The position numbers and the translations under genes were made by a program. Below are positions 7,566 to 16,596 of a stretch of 64,000 nt of DNA, piece by piece. Location of the stretch: positions 62,001-126,000 of the forward strand of contig CABJAB010000006.1 in NCBI GenBank assembly GCA_902363445.1, in the 5' to 3' direction. Within the stretch, counting starts at the first letter, position 1, and each line of letters opens with the position of its first letter. The notes under the pieces were generated by a model. It was not told the origin of the DNA, ran no database searches, and worked only from the letters and a program-made list of their open reading frames with translations. The DNA comes from Lachnospiraceae bacterium (GTDB lineage: Bacteria > Bacillota > Clostridia > Lachnospirales > Lachnospiraceae).

Positions 7566-9506
7566 TCATGGATTCTTTTTCTTTTTATGGTGTATTTCCA
7601 GGCTGATGCCAAACAATATGAGCAGAAGAGTGGAGACAGCAGCAGCGATATATCCCAGTGTATGTCCCGTAAAAGGCTGGATTCCTGCGAAAGACGCAGG
7701 GATCTGTGTACTGTCTCTGTCCTCCGGATCGGCCGGCTCTTCTCTGAAAGACGCCGTCTCGTCCTCCGCTTCCCGCTCTGCGGCAGGTTCTGCGGATTCC
7801 TCCGCGGCAGCCTGGCTTCCGGAGGGCCAGCAGGGTACTGCTCCGGCCGTTCCCGCTGCCGGCAAGTTTTTCGGGGATACAAATACTGGGCTTGTTTCCT
7901 TTTCCTCAGAAGGTTCTGAAATATCCTCTTCCTCCGAAGAAGACGGAATGTCCAGCACAGGTGAGGCTTCGCTGTCTTCCGTCTCTTCCTTCCCCGGGCG
8001 GTCATGTTCTCCCTGTCCGCCGCCTCCGTGATCACCGCTCTGATCCTCGTCCATGGTCCAGTTTCCTTCCCCATCCGGCGAAACTTTCATGATCTTCGTT
8101 TCACCGGCAAAAGCAGAGCCTGTCACTGTCAGCTTACAGTAGAGCGGAACTGGCGCATCCTCAGGGACCGCGATCATCCTGTCGTCTTCATCATAGACGA
8201 CGCCGGTGTCATATGCATCGTTATACTCATACTCCGAGCTCCATAAAAGGCTCCCCTGATACCAGGTTTCTTTGTCAAAGGAAAAAGACCAGCTCACCTC
8301 CTCCGCACCATTTGGCCAGTGAAAAGTAAAAGTAGGGATCAGTTCTCCGCCCCGGTTCTGCATTTTCACTGCAAAGGGCAGATCTTCCCGCAGAAGATGT
8401 ACCGTGAGGATAGGCTCGGGCGTGTCTCCGTCAATCCGTATACGTCCATCCTTAAAACGGTTCTGGTCTTCCGCGGTCCATCCGGGGTTAAGCCCGTAGT
8501 GCCCGGAAACAGTAAAGCTGTCTTCACCGCCGGCGATTCCCGCTTCATACTCTGCCCTATCCCATTCCAGGCCAAATTCCATTATCGTGCCTGCTTCCCC
8601 GGCAGAAATGGTCAGAGTTCCGAGGGCCGGCAGAAATGCCTCGTCAAAGCCGGTATCCGGGCGGATATAGATATTCAGTTCATATGGAAACGCATAACCG
8701 AATCGGCTGCTGTACGGATTCTCATAAATCTGTTCCTCAGGATTTTTGACTTGTATGACCACAAACGGATAACCTTCTGTACGAATCAGCCCCGCTTCAT
8801 AAAGCTCCTGCTGCCACGTTTCCGGGTAAAAGGGCTCACTGTAAGTCCCTGCGACCTCAAAACTGCCGGCCCCGCTCTGAAGTCCTTGTATGTAAGATTC
8901 TTCATCCCAGCTGATCGAAAATTCCAGCCATTCCGTATCGTAGGGACTCTCTTCCTGTATCAGGCAATCATATTTGGCCAGATACAGGGAAGAAAAGTCC
9001 GGAGGCGAGTCCCGGTCTATCCAGATTGTCTGAATCTGCATGTCGGGACTGGGCTTATAGACTGTGACCAGATCCTCTGGACGGATATGGACAGTGATCT
9101 CTATGGAGGTCCCAGGTTTGATCTGGATTTCGCCGGAATCCCATCTGTCATGGGTTGTCTCATCCCACGCCTGAGACTCCGGATCCGGCGGCTTATATTC
9201 TCCGTGAACAGAAAAGACCTTTTCTCCTCTGCTCACGGCGCCCTCATATTCCGCCTGATCCCATTCGACCGGAAAGAACAGGGGATCACCCGCTTCATCC
9301 CCGTTTAAATACAGCCATTTAAACCAGCCCGCTTCGCTTTTAAAATCGCTATAGCTGGCGCCGGAGGGGAGGTACAGATCCTCCTTCGGCTCAATATCCT
9401 CGTAATAAGCTGTCAGTCCGCCGTCTGCCGCGCATACCCGCGCCGCAGCGCCGAACAGCAGCAGCGCACACAGCATAAGAAAGGCTCTGCAATGCGAAAA
9501 TTCCAT
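7566..9506 (-). CDS. large secreted, membrane-anchored protein with Ig-like repeats
   Basis: 646 residues. A signal peptide (hydrophobic LMLCALLLFGAAA, cleavage near VCAADGG) opens the protein. A transmembrane helix (YIAAAVSTLLLILFGISL) and the basic tail HHKKKKNP close it. The body carries at least three copies of a W-D-x-x-x-Y repeat ending in F-x-V-x-G-x-Y (EWDQAEYEGAVSRGEKVFSV, SWDEESYIQGLQSGAGSFEV, EWDRAEYEAGIAGGEDSFTV) with a degenerate fourth, reminiscent of bacterial Ig-like modules. An acidic Ser/Glu/Pro-rich linker (about 490-600) precedes the anchor. I see no LPxTG. ATG at 9506 is preferred (AAAGGAAG upstream); a GTG at 9515 is possible. The 5' end overlaps the divergent kinase gene. 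Probable cell-surface or adhesion role; unrecognised otherwise. Confidence 0.75.
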   Translation of the reverse strand: MEFSHCRAFLMLCALLLFGAAARVCAADGGLTAYYEDIEPKEDLYLPSGASYSDFKSEAGWFKWLYLNGDEAGDPLFFPVEWDQAEYEGAVSRGEKVFSVHGEYKPPDPESQAWDETTHDRWDSGEIQIKPGTSIEITVHIRPEDLVTVYKPSPDMQIQTIWIDRDSPPDFSSLYLAKYDCLIQEESPYDTEWLEFSISWDEESYIQGLQSGAGSFEVAGTYSEPFYPETWQQELYEAGLIRTEGYPFVVIQVKNPEEQIYENPYSSRFGYAFPYELNIYIRPDTGFDEAFLPALGTLTISAGEAGTIMEFGLEWDRAEYEAGIAGGEDSFTVSGHYGLNPGWTAEDQNRFKDGRIRIDGDTPEPILTVHLLREDLPFAVKMQNRGGELIPTFTFHWPNGAEEVSWSFSFDKETWYQGSLLWSSEYEYNDAYDTGVVYDEDDRMIAVPEDAPVPLYCKLTVTGSAFAGETKIMKVSPDGEGNWTMDEDQSGDHGGGGQGEHDRPGKEETEDSEASPVLDIPSSSEEEDISEPSEEKETSPVFVSPKNLPAAGTAGAVPCWPSGSQAAAEESAEPAAEREAEDETASFREEPADPEDRDSTQIPASFAGIQPFTGHTLGYIAAAVSTLLLILFGISLEIHHKKKKNP

Positions 9507-11330
9507 AAAAGCCACTTCCTTTCCTCAGCGCCCGCTGCCGCCGCGCTGCTGGTTTTTTCTCTGCTCCTGGCCCTCGCTTACAGGGCCGACAACAAATATA
9601 CCGCCGGCCCTCCTTACGGGGAAAACGGCGTGTTTGTCTTTTCCGAATCCGACCTCGACCGTCCGTTATTTTTGATAGACGGATGGCTGCTGGACGGGCA
9701 GGAAGTCTTTATCGGGCAGTATTCCAATTTTTCTTATCTGCCCGAAAGGACTTCCCCTTTCGGAACGGGAACTTATACTCTCACCCTTCGGTATGAAGGC
9801 GCTCCCCGCATCCTTCTCCTGGAGATTCCTTCTATCTTCACGCAATATACCTTATATATAAACGGCGTCCCCGCCGCCACCGACGGAGACGGGACTCAGA
9901 CCGCCGTCCCGGTGGGCGGACCGGATACCCTGCTCACCCTGAAGACCGTAAACCAAGACCACTACTACAGCGGCCTGACTTATCCTCCCGCTCTGGGAAC
10001 CCCGGAGGAAATCAGCCGTCTGTTCTTCATCCGCACCTTATGTTATACCGCATTCTGCTTTTCCGGACTGACCCTTGCTTTCTTTTCCGCGGCGGTATGG
10101 CTGTCCAAATACAGGGACACGCTGTTCTTCCATTTCGGCCTGCTGTGCCTGGCTTTTTCCGTTTACTGCGCCCACCCCCTCATCTGGCAAGCGGGCATTT
10201 CTGGCAGACTCTGGTATGCGGCCGAGGACTCTTCCTGGCTTTTTGTGCTGGCTGAAGCCGTCCATCTGGCCGCTCTGTCGGCACACCTGGAACAGGAAAA
10301 ATGGTATCGGCGCGCTCTGCGGCCTCTCCTCCTCGCCGCATGTCTTTTTACCGCGGTCTCCGTCCTGATACTCATACCCGCCAACGGCGGCTTCGTCAAA
10401 TTCTACGGTTTCTTTACCGACTGGTACAAGCTTTTCGTCTGGGCCGTCCTGGCTATCCTGACAGGCATCGGGCTTTACCGGAAAGATTCAGAATCCGCCC
10501 CTCTGATCCTGGGGTCGGCCGCCGTCCTAGGAGTCAGTGTCCTGATCGATCTGTGGGATTCCAACATGTTTGAACCGATCCGCGGCCTGTGGCAGAATGA
10601 GTACGCAGGCGTCCTCCTGGTTCTGCTGTTTGCCGTCATGATGGTACGCCGTATTCTCACCCTTTTGAGAGAAAGCAGGGAGCTCCGGACTGTATCTCTG
10701 CAATACCGGTTCGCAGCTGAGAGCGCAGCGCAGATGCAGGAAAACGCCAGACAAGTCAGGGCCATGAAGCATGAACTGAACCATCATATCGAAGCATTAT
10801 CCGCTCTCTGTAAAGAAGGCAGCCTTCCGCGTCTCGAAGAATACCTTCGCGTACTCCGGGATGAAAAGAACGCGCTCCCTTCCCTGTACTATTCCGACCA
10901 CTTTCTCATCAACGCCATGCTGTGCAGTTATCTCGAACCGGCGCGCCAAAAAGGAATAAAGGTGGACTGCCTTGTCCTTGTGCCGGATAAACTGGCGGTT
11001 TCGGACGCGGAGCTCTGCACTCTGCTCTCCAATCTCCTGCAGAACGCCGTGGAAGCCTGTACTTCTCTTCCCCGCGGGGTGAAGCCGTATATCCGCTTTG
11101 AAATGTCCCTGGAGGAGAATCTGCTGTCCTTTCTCTGCGTCAACTCCGCCGGCCCCGGAAAAAGCGCCGGGCCGTTTCCCACCACGAAGCAGGACAGCCG
11201 GAATCACGGTCTCGGCCTGCCGGCGATAGCCCGGATCACGGAAAAGTACAGCGGCGCCATGAGCGCTGTGAAAGAAAACGGAACCTTCACGGTCCGAGGG
11301 GTCCTGTCCCTGCCCGGCTCCGTCAGGTGA
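9492..11330 (+). CDS. 7TMR-DISM-like GHKL sensor histidine kinase
   Basis: 612 residues. A signal-anchor helix (ALLVFSLLLALAY) is followed by an extracellular domain (about 30-180), seven hydrophobic segments (about 190-395), a short coiled coil, and a kinase core with MKHELNHHIEALSALC (phospho-His near 430), LLSNLLQNAVEAC near 515 and NHGLGLPAIARI near 575. The layout matches 7TMR-DISM receptors joined to Agr-like kinases. Its start codon lies inside the 5' end of the divergent surface-protein gene. Its last 8 bp overlap the 3' end of the LytTR regulator on the other strand, which is probably its partner. Divergence from the surface-protein gene suggests a link to cell-surface sensing. Confidence 0.88.
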   Translation: MRKFHKSHFLSSAPAAAALLVFSLLLALAYRADNKYTAGPPYGENGVFVFSESDLDRPLFLIDGWLLDGQEVFIGQYSNFSYLPERTSPFGTGTYTLTLRYEGAPRILLLEIPSIFTQYTLYINGVPAATDGDGTQTAVPVGGPDTLLTLKTVNQDHYYSGLTYPPALGTPEEISRLFFIRTLCYTAFCFSGLTLAFFSAAVWLSKYRDTLFFHFGLLCLAFSVYCAHPLIWQAGISGRLWYAAEDSSWLFVLAEAVHLAALSAHLEQEKWYRRALRPLLLAACLFTAVSVLILIPANGGFVKFYGFFTDWYKLFVWAVLAILTGIGLYRKDSESAPLILGSAAVLGVSVLIDLWDSNMFEPIRGLWQNEYAGVLLVLLFAVMMVRRILTLLRESRELRTVSLQYRFAAESAAQMQENARQVRAMKHELNHHIEALSALCKEGSLPRLEEYLRVLRDEKNALPSLYYSDHFLINAMLCSYLEPARQKGIKVDCLVLVPDKLAVSDAELCTLLSNLLQNAVEACTSLPRGVKPYIRFEMSLEENLLSFLCVNSAGPGKSAGPFPTTKQDSRNHGLGLPAIARITEKYSGAMSAVKENGTFTVRGVLSLPGSVR

Positions 11331-12027
11331 AATAATCCAGCCATTTCTGCTGTGCCTCCGCATAGCTTCGCACCGCGATCGGAACCGTGTTTCCGTCTTT
11401 CAGGATATAGTGATAGCGCTGGATCCCGGTGACCCATTCCAGATTGACAAGAAAGCTCCTGTGGCTTCTGTAGAATTTTGTGCCGGGCAGCTGTTTTACG
11501 ACGGCTGAAAGCGCCCCCGTGCCCGTCATGACACGGCCGGCGCAGTGCACCACCAGCTCCCGGCGGAACACTTCAATATAGCAGATCTCCTTTTGAGACA
11601 CCATTTCCCTGCCTCCTTCCCCAATATCCAGGTTCAGGAACGGTTCTTCACGCCGGCGGGACAGGCAGTGCTCCAATACCGGCATCAGACTCTCTTTCGT
11701 CAAAGGTTTGAGCAGATAACTCACCGGATAGGAACGGTATCCCTCCAGAGCATATTCCGCGCAGCTGGTGACAAAAACTACGTCCGTCCCGTCGCCGTCC
11801 CGGTGCAGCTCCTCCGCCAGCTGAAGGCCCGAAGGCCCGTCCATCAAGATATCCAAAAGGATCAGATCCCATTCCGCCCCCTTTTCCCTGGCTCTCAGAA
11901 GCTCTGAGGGAGACGCCGCATATTCCGTCCGGCAGGCTTCACCCAGTCTTTCCATTAAGTGGATGACCAAAGCTTCTGTCTTCTCCCGGTCAGCCTTTTC
12001 ATCGTCGCAGATCATAATACGGTACAC
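11323..12027 (-). CDS. LytTR-family response regulator
   Basis: 234 residues from a GTG start with GAGGTGA 5 nt upstream. The receiver domain has ICDDEKADREK, phospho-Asp in LILLDILMDG near 59 and YLLKPL; the LytTR domain has YIEVFRRELVVHC and FYRSHRSFLVNLEWV. It is transcribed from a strong promoter at 12110-12138 with a 5' leader of about 75 nt. It converges on, and overlaps by 8 bp, the sensor kinase gene 9492-11330, so the likely pair is not in one operon. Targets are unknown; candidates are the adjacent kinase and surface-protein genes. Confidence 0.92.
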   Translation of the reverse strand: MYRIMICDDEKADREKTEALVIHLMERLGEACRTEYAASPSELLRAREKGAEWDLILLDILMDGPSGLQLAEELHRDGDGTDVVFVTSCAEYALEGYRSYPVSYLLKPLTKESLMPVLEHCLSRRREEPFLNLDIGEGGREMVSQKEICYIEVFRRELVVHCAGRVMTGTGALSAVVKQLPGTKFYRSHRSFLVNLEWVTGIQRYHYILKDGNTVPIAVRSYAEAQQKWLDYFT

Positions 12028-12109
12028 AGTCTCACCTCACTTCGGATACCATCCTTCATAAAATGAGCGGCGCCGGGAGTATTTCCCAACACCGCTTTTC
12101 TATGAGATC

Positions 12110-12138
12110 ATTATATCCGGTCGGCAAAATAAAGTCAA
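12110..12138 (-). promoter_or_regulatory. sigma-A-type promoter for the LytTR regulator
   Basis: On the minus strand TTGACT (12138-12133), 17-bp spacer, TATAAT (12115-12110). The leader to the GTG start at 12027 can fold into a nested stem (AGCGG with CCGCT, inner GGGA with TCCC), which may affect translation. Confidence 0.85.
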
Positions 12139-12169
12139 TAAAAATGTCGAAAGCAGGCTGTCCGCCCGG

Positions 12170-12772
12170 TCATTCCATCATGCCCCTCAAAAGCGCCGCA
12201 CACCCTTCTGTTCCAAGCCTGCTGCTGTTCAGCACCACATCATAGGACCAGAGGTCGTTCCACTTTTTTCCTGTGTTGGCATAATAATAATTGGCCCGTT
12301 TTTTATCAAATCTCTTCATGACCGCATCTATATTCTCACCCGCGATCCCATATTCACTTTTAATCCGTTTTTCTTTTTCCGGCTTTTCCGCATGGATATA
12401 TACCTTCAGGACTCCTTCCCGGTCTTTTAACGCCTCAGAGGCACAGTGCCCTAAAAATACCGCCTTTCCCTTACCTGCCAGGTTCCGGATCACCTCCTGC
12501 TCTTCCAGATGGATCTGTCCCTCTCTGGACAGTACGCCGGCGCTTCCAGCCTGGATTTGGCTCATCATATAGATGGAATACATCAGGCTGTTTGTCGCGC
12601 TCTCTTCATATTGTTCAATCTTTTCTACCGGGATATTCTGTTTCCGGGAGACCAACTCCAGAATCTCCTTTCCATAGCAGGGAATTCCCAGTTCCTCTGC
12701 CAGCCTCCGCCCTACTTTCGTTCCTCCGCTCCCATATTCCCTTTCAATCGTTATATAATGACACCTCATCAT
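12170..12772 (-). CDS. cytidylate-kinase-like P-loop protein
   Basis: 200 residues. It begins ITIEREYGSGGTKVGRRLAEELGIPCYGKEIL, typical of the cytidylate-kinase-like family, in which the nucleotide loop is the modified SGGTKVG rather than classic GxxxxGK. True Cmk is longer (about 220) and normally sits near rpsA, so this is a paralogue of uncertain substrate. It starts 12 bp after the second ABC exporter gene, giving a three-gene operon 16412-12170. The start has AAGGAG close by. The role beside an exporter is unknown; it may phosphorylate a nucleotide-like compound or be a passenger. Confidence 0.8.
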   Translation of the reverse strand: MMRCHYITIEREYGSGGTKVGRRLAEELGIPCYGKEILELVSRKQNIPVEKIEQYEESATNSLMYSIYMMSQIQAGSAGVLSREGQIHLEEQEVIRNLAGKGKAVFLGHCASEALKDREGVLKVYIHAEKPEKEKRIKSEYGIAGENIDAVMKRFDKKRANYYYANTGKKWNDLWSYDVVLNSSRLGTEGCAALLRGMME

Positions 12773-12784
12773 ATTCTCCTTTCC

Positions 12785-14656
12785 TCAGACCGCTTCACCA
12801 GTGTGTTCAAACTGACTGTTATACAGATCCGCATAGAAGCCGTTTTGGGCCAGCAGCTCTTCATGACTGCCGCTCTCAATAATATCGCCGTCTTTCATGA
12901 CCAGTATCAGATCCGCGTCCCGTATGGTAGATAGGCGGTGCGCGATAATAAAGGAGGTCCTGCCCGCCATCAGCTTATCCATCGCATTTTGGATCACAAT
13001 CTCAGTCCTGGTATCCACAGAGCTTGTCGCCTCGTCTAAAATCAGCATCGGGGCATCCGCCACCATCGCCCTGGCAATCGTGATGAGCTGCTTTTGACCT
13101 GCAGACAGGCTGGCGTTGTCACCCAGGACCGTATCATAGCCCTTCGGCAGAGTCTTTACAAAATGGTGCAGGCCGACTGCCCGTCCGGCAGCCTCCACCT
13201 GTTCGTCTGTCACATTCTTTGTGGAATAGACAATGTTCTCCCTGATCGTCCCCTCGAATAACCAGGTATCCTGAAGGACCATACAGAACAGACTGTGGAG
13301 ATTTTCCCGGGTCAAAGAGCTGATCGGAGTTCCGTCGATCAGGATCTCCCCTCCCTGCGCGTCATAAAACCGCATGAGCAGATTGACCATCGTTGTCTTC
13401 CCCGCTCCGGTCGGGCCTACGATTGCTATTTTCTGTCCCGCTTTTACATTTGCGGAAAAATCATGGATGATGACCTTATCTTCCCTGTATCCAAAGCGTA
13501 CATTCCGGAATTCCACATCTCCCCTGGCGCCTTCAAGCCTTGTCTCCTTGTGGCTCTCATCCTCCATTTCTTCCTCCTTAAGGAACTCAAACACCCGCTC
13601 ACATGCCGCGGCCGTAGACTGCAGGTTGGTCGCCGCCATCGCCAGCTGTGACAAGGGCTGTGTAAACAGGCGGATATACAGCATGAATGCCACGATGACG
13701 CCGAAGGAGATTTGTCCGTTCAGCGCCAGCAGCGCCCCCACGATACATACCACGACATATCCAAAATTGCCGATGAATCCCATCAGAGGCTGCATAAGCC
13801 CCGACATAAACTGGCTTTTCCATGCACAGTCATACAGTCTCTTATTCATTTTCCGAAAGGTCTGCTTGGCTTCCCGTTCCCCGTTGTAGGCTTTTACTAC
13901 ATTATGTCCGGCATAGGTCTCCTCGATGTGGCCGTTCAGGTTTCCAAGCTCGGCCTGCTGCTGCATAAAATATTTCTGTGAATGAGAAATGATCACCATC
14001 ATCAGGCCGAACCCTATAAAGGTGGCGGCCACAGCCGAAAGCGCCATTATCCAATTCGTATAGAACATCATGATCAGAGCGCCGAAAAACGTAGCTAAGG
14101 ATGTGACCAGATTTCCGAGGCTCTGCGTCAGAGTCTGACCGATCGTGTCCACGTCGTTGGTGACGCGGGAGAGGGTATTTCCAATGCTGGTGCCGTCAAA
14201 ATAGCGCAGCGGCAAGCGGTTGATCTTTTCAGATATATCCGTTCTCAGTGATCTTGATATTCTTTGGGTGACCGTCGCCATGATGATCCCCTGCCCGGTG
14301 CTGAACAAGAAGCCCAGGCCATACAAAATGACTAGTAAGACAGCGATTCCCACCACCGCGCTGATATCGATCCCGGTCATCATGCCCTCCGTGATCAAGT
14401 CTGTGATCTCCGACAGCTTTCCAGGCCCTATGATGTTCAGAACCGCTCCCACCACCGCGAGTATGACCGCGGTACAGATAAACGGCACATATTTTCTGCA
14501 GTAAGAAATCAGCTGGCCGATCGCTTTTCCAAAATCATTCGCCTTTTCGCCGCTTCCCATTCCTCCTCCCGGTCCCCCGCCCGGGCCGCCGGGCATGGGG
14601 GTCCGGGCGGAAGTTGATCTCTCATGATCGCCGATATGATATTCATTTTTAGGCAT
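12785..14656 (-). CDS. ABC exporter half-transporter, catalytically canonical subunit
   Basis: 623 residues. A Gly/Pro-rich N-terminal stretch (PMPGGPGGGPGGGMGSGEKA) precedes a six-helix membrane domain (about 50-360). The nucleotide-binding domain has Walker A GPTGAGKTT, signature LSAGQKQ (instead of LSGGQ), Walker B MLILDEATSSVD with the catalytic Glu, and the switch His in IIAHRLSTI. It overlaps the upstream ABC gene by 8 bp and likely forms a heterodimer with it. The pair resembles YheH/YheI- or TM287/288-type multidrug exporters. Divergent two-component genes and tandem boxes at 16454-16527 suggest signal-dependent expression. Confidence 0.93.
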   Translation of the reverse strand: MPKNEYHIGDHERSTSARTPMPGGPGGGPGGGMGSGEKANDFGKAIGQLISYCRKYVPFICTAVILAVVGAVLNIIGPGKLSEITDLITEGMMTGIDISAVVGIAVLLVILYGLGFLFSTGQGIIMATVTQRISRSLRTDISEKINRLPLRYFDGTSIGNTLSRVTNDVDTIGQTLTQSLGNLVTSLATFFGALIMMFYTNWIMALSAVAATFIGFGLMMVIISHSQKYFMQQQAELGNLNGHIEETYAGHNVVKAYNGEREAKQTFRKMNKRLYDCAWKSQFMSGLMQPLMGFIGNFGYVVVCIVGALLALNGQISFGVIVAFMLYIRLFTQPLSQLAMAATNLQSTAAACERVFEFLKEEEMEDESHKETRLEGARGDVEFRNVRFGYREDKVIIHDFSANVKAGQKIAIVGPTGAGKTTMVNLLMRFYDAQGGEILIDGTPISSLTRENLHSLFCMVLQDTWLFEGTIRENIVYSTKNVTDEQVEAAGRAVGLHHFVKTLPKGYDTVLGDNASLSAGQKQLITIARAMVADAPMLILDEATSSVDTRTEIVIQNAMDKLMAGRTSFIIAHRLSTIRDADLILVMKDGDIIESGSHEELLAQNGFYADLYNSQFEHTGEAV

Positions 14657-16412
14657 TTTCTATCTCCTCCTTTGAAAGCTGTGATTCGGCAATTTCCCGG
14701 TACACGGGGCAATTCGCCAGTAAATCCTTGTGTTTTCCCTGCCCCGCTACTCGCCCCTCATCCAGTACGATAATCTTATCCGCATCCATTATGGTCCCAA
14801 TCCGCTGTGCGACGATCAGGGTAGTAGTTCCCCCGGTTTTTTCCTTCAAGGCCTTCCGCAGTATCCGATCGGTCTTATAGTCCAGGGCAGAGAAAGAATC
14901 GTCAAATATATAGATCTCCGGACGGCGGCAGACTGCCCTCGCGATGGCCAGTCTCTGCTTCTGCCCTCCTGAGATATTGGTCCCTCCCTGGGCAATCACG
15001 GCATCATAAGTTCCGTCCATCTTATTTACGAATTCTTCTGCCTGCGCGATGGACACGGATTCCCGAATCATATCCGCGTCCGCCGGTTCTTTCCCATTGT
15101 CCCCATAGGTGACATTGGAAGAAACCGTTCCGCTGAACATCACCGACCTTTGGGGAACATATCCCAATTTATTATGAAGCGCTTCCTGGGAATAATTTTT
15201 CACATTAATCCCGTCTATGACGACCTCTCCGTCAGTGGCGTCATAAAATCGCGGGATCAGACTGACGAGGGTGCTTTTTCCGCTGCCGGTGGAGCCGATG
15301 AACGCCACCGTCTCTCCCTTGTGCGCCGTGAAGCTGATATCATGCAGGATATAATCCTCTGCGCCCGGGTATTGGAAGCTCACCTGACGGAATTCCACTT
15401 CTCCCTGTTCAAACAGCTCAGAACTGGTGATCTTCCCGTCCACAATCTTTTCTTCCGTATCCAGAACTTCGTTGATACGCTTTGCCGAAACCGCCGCCCT
15501 CGGCAGAATGATAAAGGTCATGGTCAGAAGCATAAACGCCATGATCACCTGCATTGCATAAGAAGAAAAGACGACCATATTGGAAAAAAGCGTCAGCTTC
15601 TCCGGCATCGCCGCTCCGTCGATCAGATAAACGCCGATCCAATAAATGGCCAGGCCGAGTCCTGACATAATGAGGGTCATTCCCGGCTGCATGACAGACA
15701 TGATCCGGTTTGTGAACAGATTCGTCTTCGTCAGATCCTGATTCGCTTTCTCGAACCGCTCCTCCTGATAGCTCTCCGCATTATATGCGCGGACCACCCG
15801 GATACCCGTCAGATTCTCCCGCGCCACACGGTTCAGATTATCCGTAAGCCTCTGGATGCTCTTAAATTTGGGCATACTGAGCGCGATGATCGTCCCCAGC
15901 ATTACGACGAGGATGATCACGGCCCCTCCTGTAACGGCCGTCCATTCCCATCCCTTTCCCGCTATCTTGACCACCGCCCAGACTGCCATGATAGGAGCTT
16001 TGACAATCGCCTGAAGCCCCATCGCCACGAACATCTGTATCTGTGTGATATCATTGGTGGAACGGGTGATCAGGCTGGCTGTGGAAAATCCGTTGATCTC
16101 CTCCATGGAAAAGGACATGGTCTTGTTGTACACCATTTCTCTGAGCCGCATGGAAAGGCCCGCCGCAATCCTGGCCACAAAATAGCCCACCACAAAGGTC
16201 GCGCAGAGGCTGCCTACCGCGCACAGCAGCATATATCCGCCCGCGGAGAGGATATCTCCCATTCCGCTCCCTTCTGTCTGGACGAGCATGGTGATCTCGG
16301 ACATATAATCCGGCAGCTTAAGATCCAGCCAGACCTGAAATACAATAAATACCAGACTGAACAGCACATATATCCAGTCCTTTTTTTCCAAATACTTAAA
16401 TATTTTAATCAT
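14649..16412 (-). CDS. ABC exporter half-transporter, degenerate-site subunit
   Basis: 587 residues: membrane domain (about 10-310) with six helices, then a nucleotide-binding domain with Walker A GSTGSGKST near 370, signature ISGGQKQRLAIARA and Walker B IYIFDDSFSALD. The catalytic Glu after Walker B is Asp, and the switch-loop His is replaced (IVAQRIGTI). These are the marks of the degenerate partner in heterodimeric exporters; the intact site lies with the following gene. First gene of the operon; AAGGAGG precedes the ATG. Its upstream region carries four tandem 11-bp-spaced boxes. Confidence 0.93.
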   Translation of the reverse strand: MIKIFKYLEKKDWIYVLFSLVFIVFQVWLDLKLPDYMSEITMLVQTEGSGMGDILSAGGYMLLCAVGSLCATFVVGYFVARIAAGLSMRLREMVYNKTMSFSMEEINGFSTASLITRSTNDITQIQMFVAMGLQAIVKAPIMAVWAVVKIAGKGWEWTAVTGGAVIILVVMLGTIIALSMPKFKSIQRLTDNLNRVARENLTGIRVVRAYNAESYQEERFEKANQDLTKTNLFTNRIMSVMQPGMTLIMSGLGLAIYWIGVYLIDGAAMPEKLTLFSNMVVFSSYAMQVIMAFMLLTMTFIILPRAAVSAKRINEVLDTEEKIVDGKITSSELFEQGEVEFRQVSFQYPGAEDYILHDISFTAHKGETVAFIGSTGSGKSTLVSLIPRFYDATDGEVVIDGINVKNYSQEALHNKLGYVPQRSVMFSGTVSSNVTYGDNGKEPADADMIRESVSIAQAEEFVNKMDGTYDAVIAQGGTNISGGQKQRLAIARAVCRRPEIYIFDDSFSALDYKTDRILRKALKEKTGGTTTLIVAQRIGTIMDADKIIVLDEGRVAGQGKHKDLLANCPVYREIAESQLSKEEIENA

Positions 16413-16453
16413 ATCGGCCTCCTTATTTTTACAAACAAGGATAGAGCCCTATT

Positions 16454-16551
16454 CTCAACTGTCTCTCAACCGAACCTCAACTGAATCTCAATTTTTTATT
16501 TCTCAGTATGGTTGATGTTCAGTTGAGGTCCGGAATATAAAATTTTATTAT
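16454..16551. promoter_or_regulatory. array of 11-bp-period boxes and promoter between ABC operon and two-component operon
   Basis: CTCAA(C) boxes start at 16454, 16465, 16476 and 16487, exactly 11 bp apart. The reverse-complement form GTTGA(T/G) starts at 16511 and 16522, again 11 bp apart. OmpR/PhoB-family regulators bind direct repeats of this period. The second inverted box overlaps the -35 TTGAGG (16523-16528) of a plus-strand promoter with a 17-bp spacer and -10 TATTAT (16546-16551). The four-box side faces the ABC operon, whose -10 is not clear. This implicates the adjacent response regulator in control of both operons. Confidence 0.75.
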
Positions 16552-16596
16552 AAGAACGTTTCAATCTGTGATACACTGAATGTGGAGGTGAAGGAT

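Noticed and set aside
8319..9308. A 329-codon plus-strand frame opposite the surface-protein gene
   Set aside because: Antisense shadow: no signal features, no ribosome binding site, and composition mirrors the real gene.
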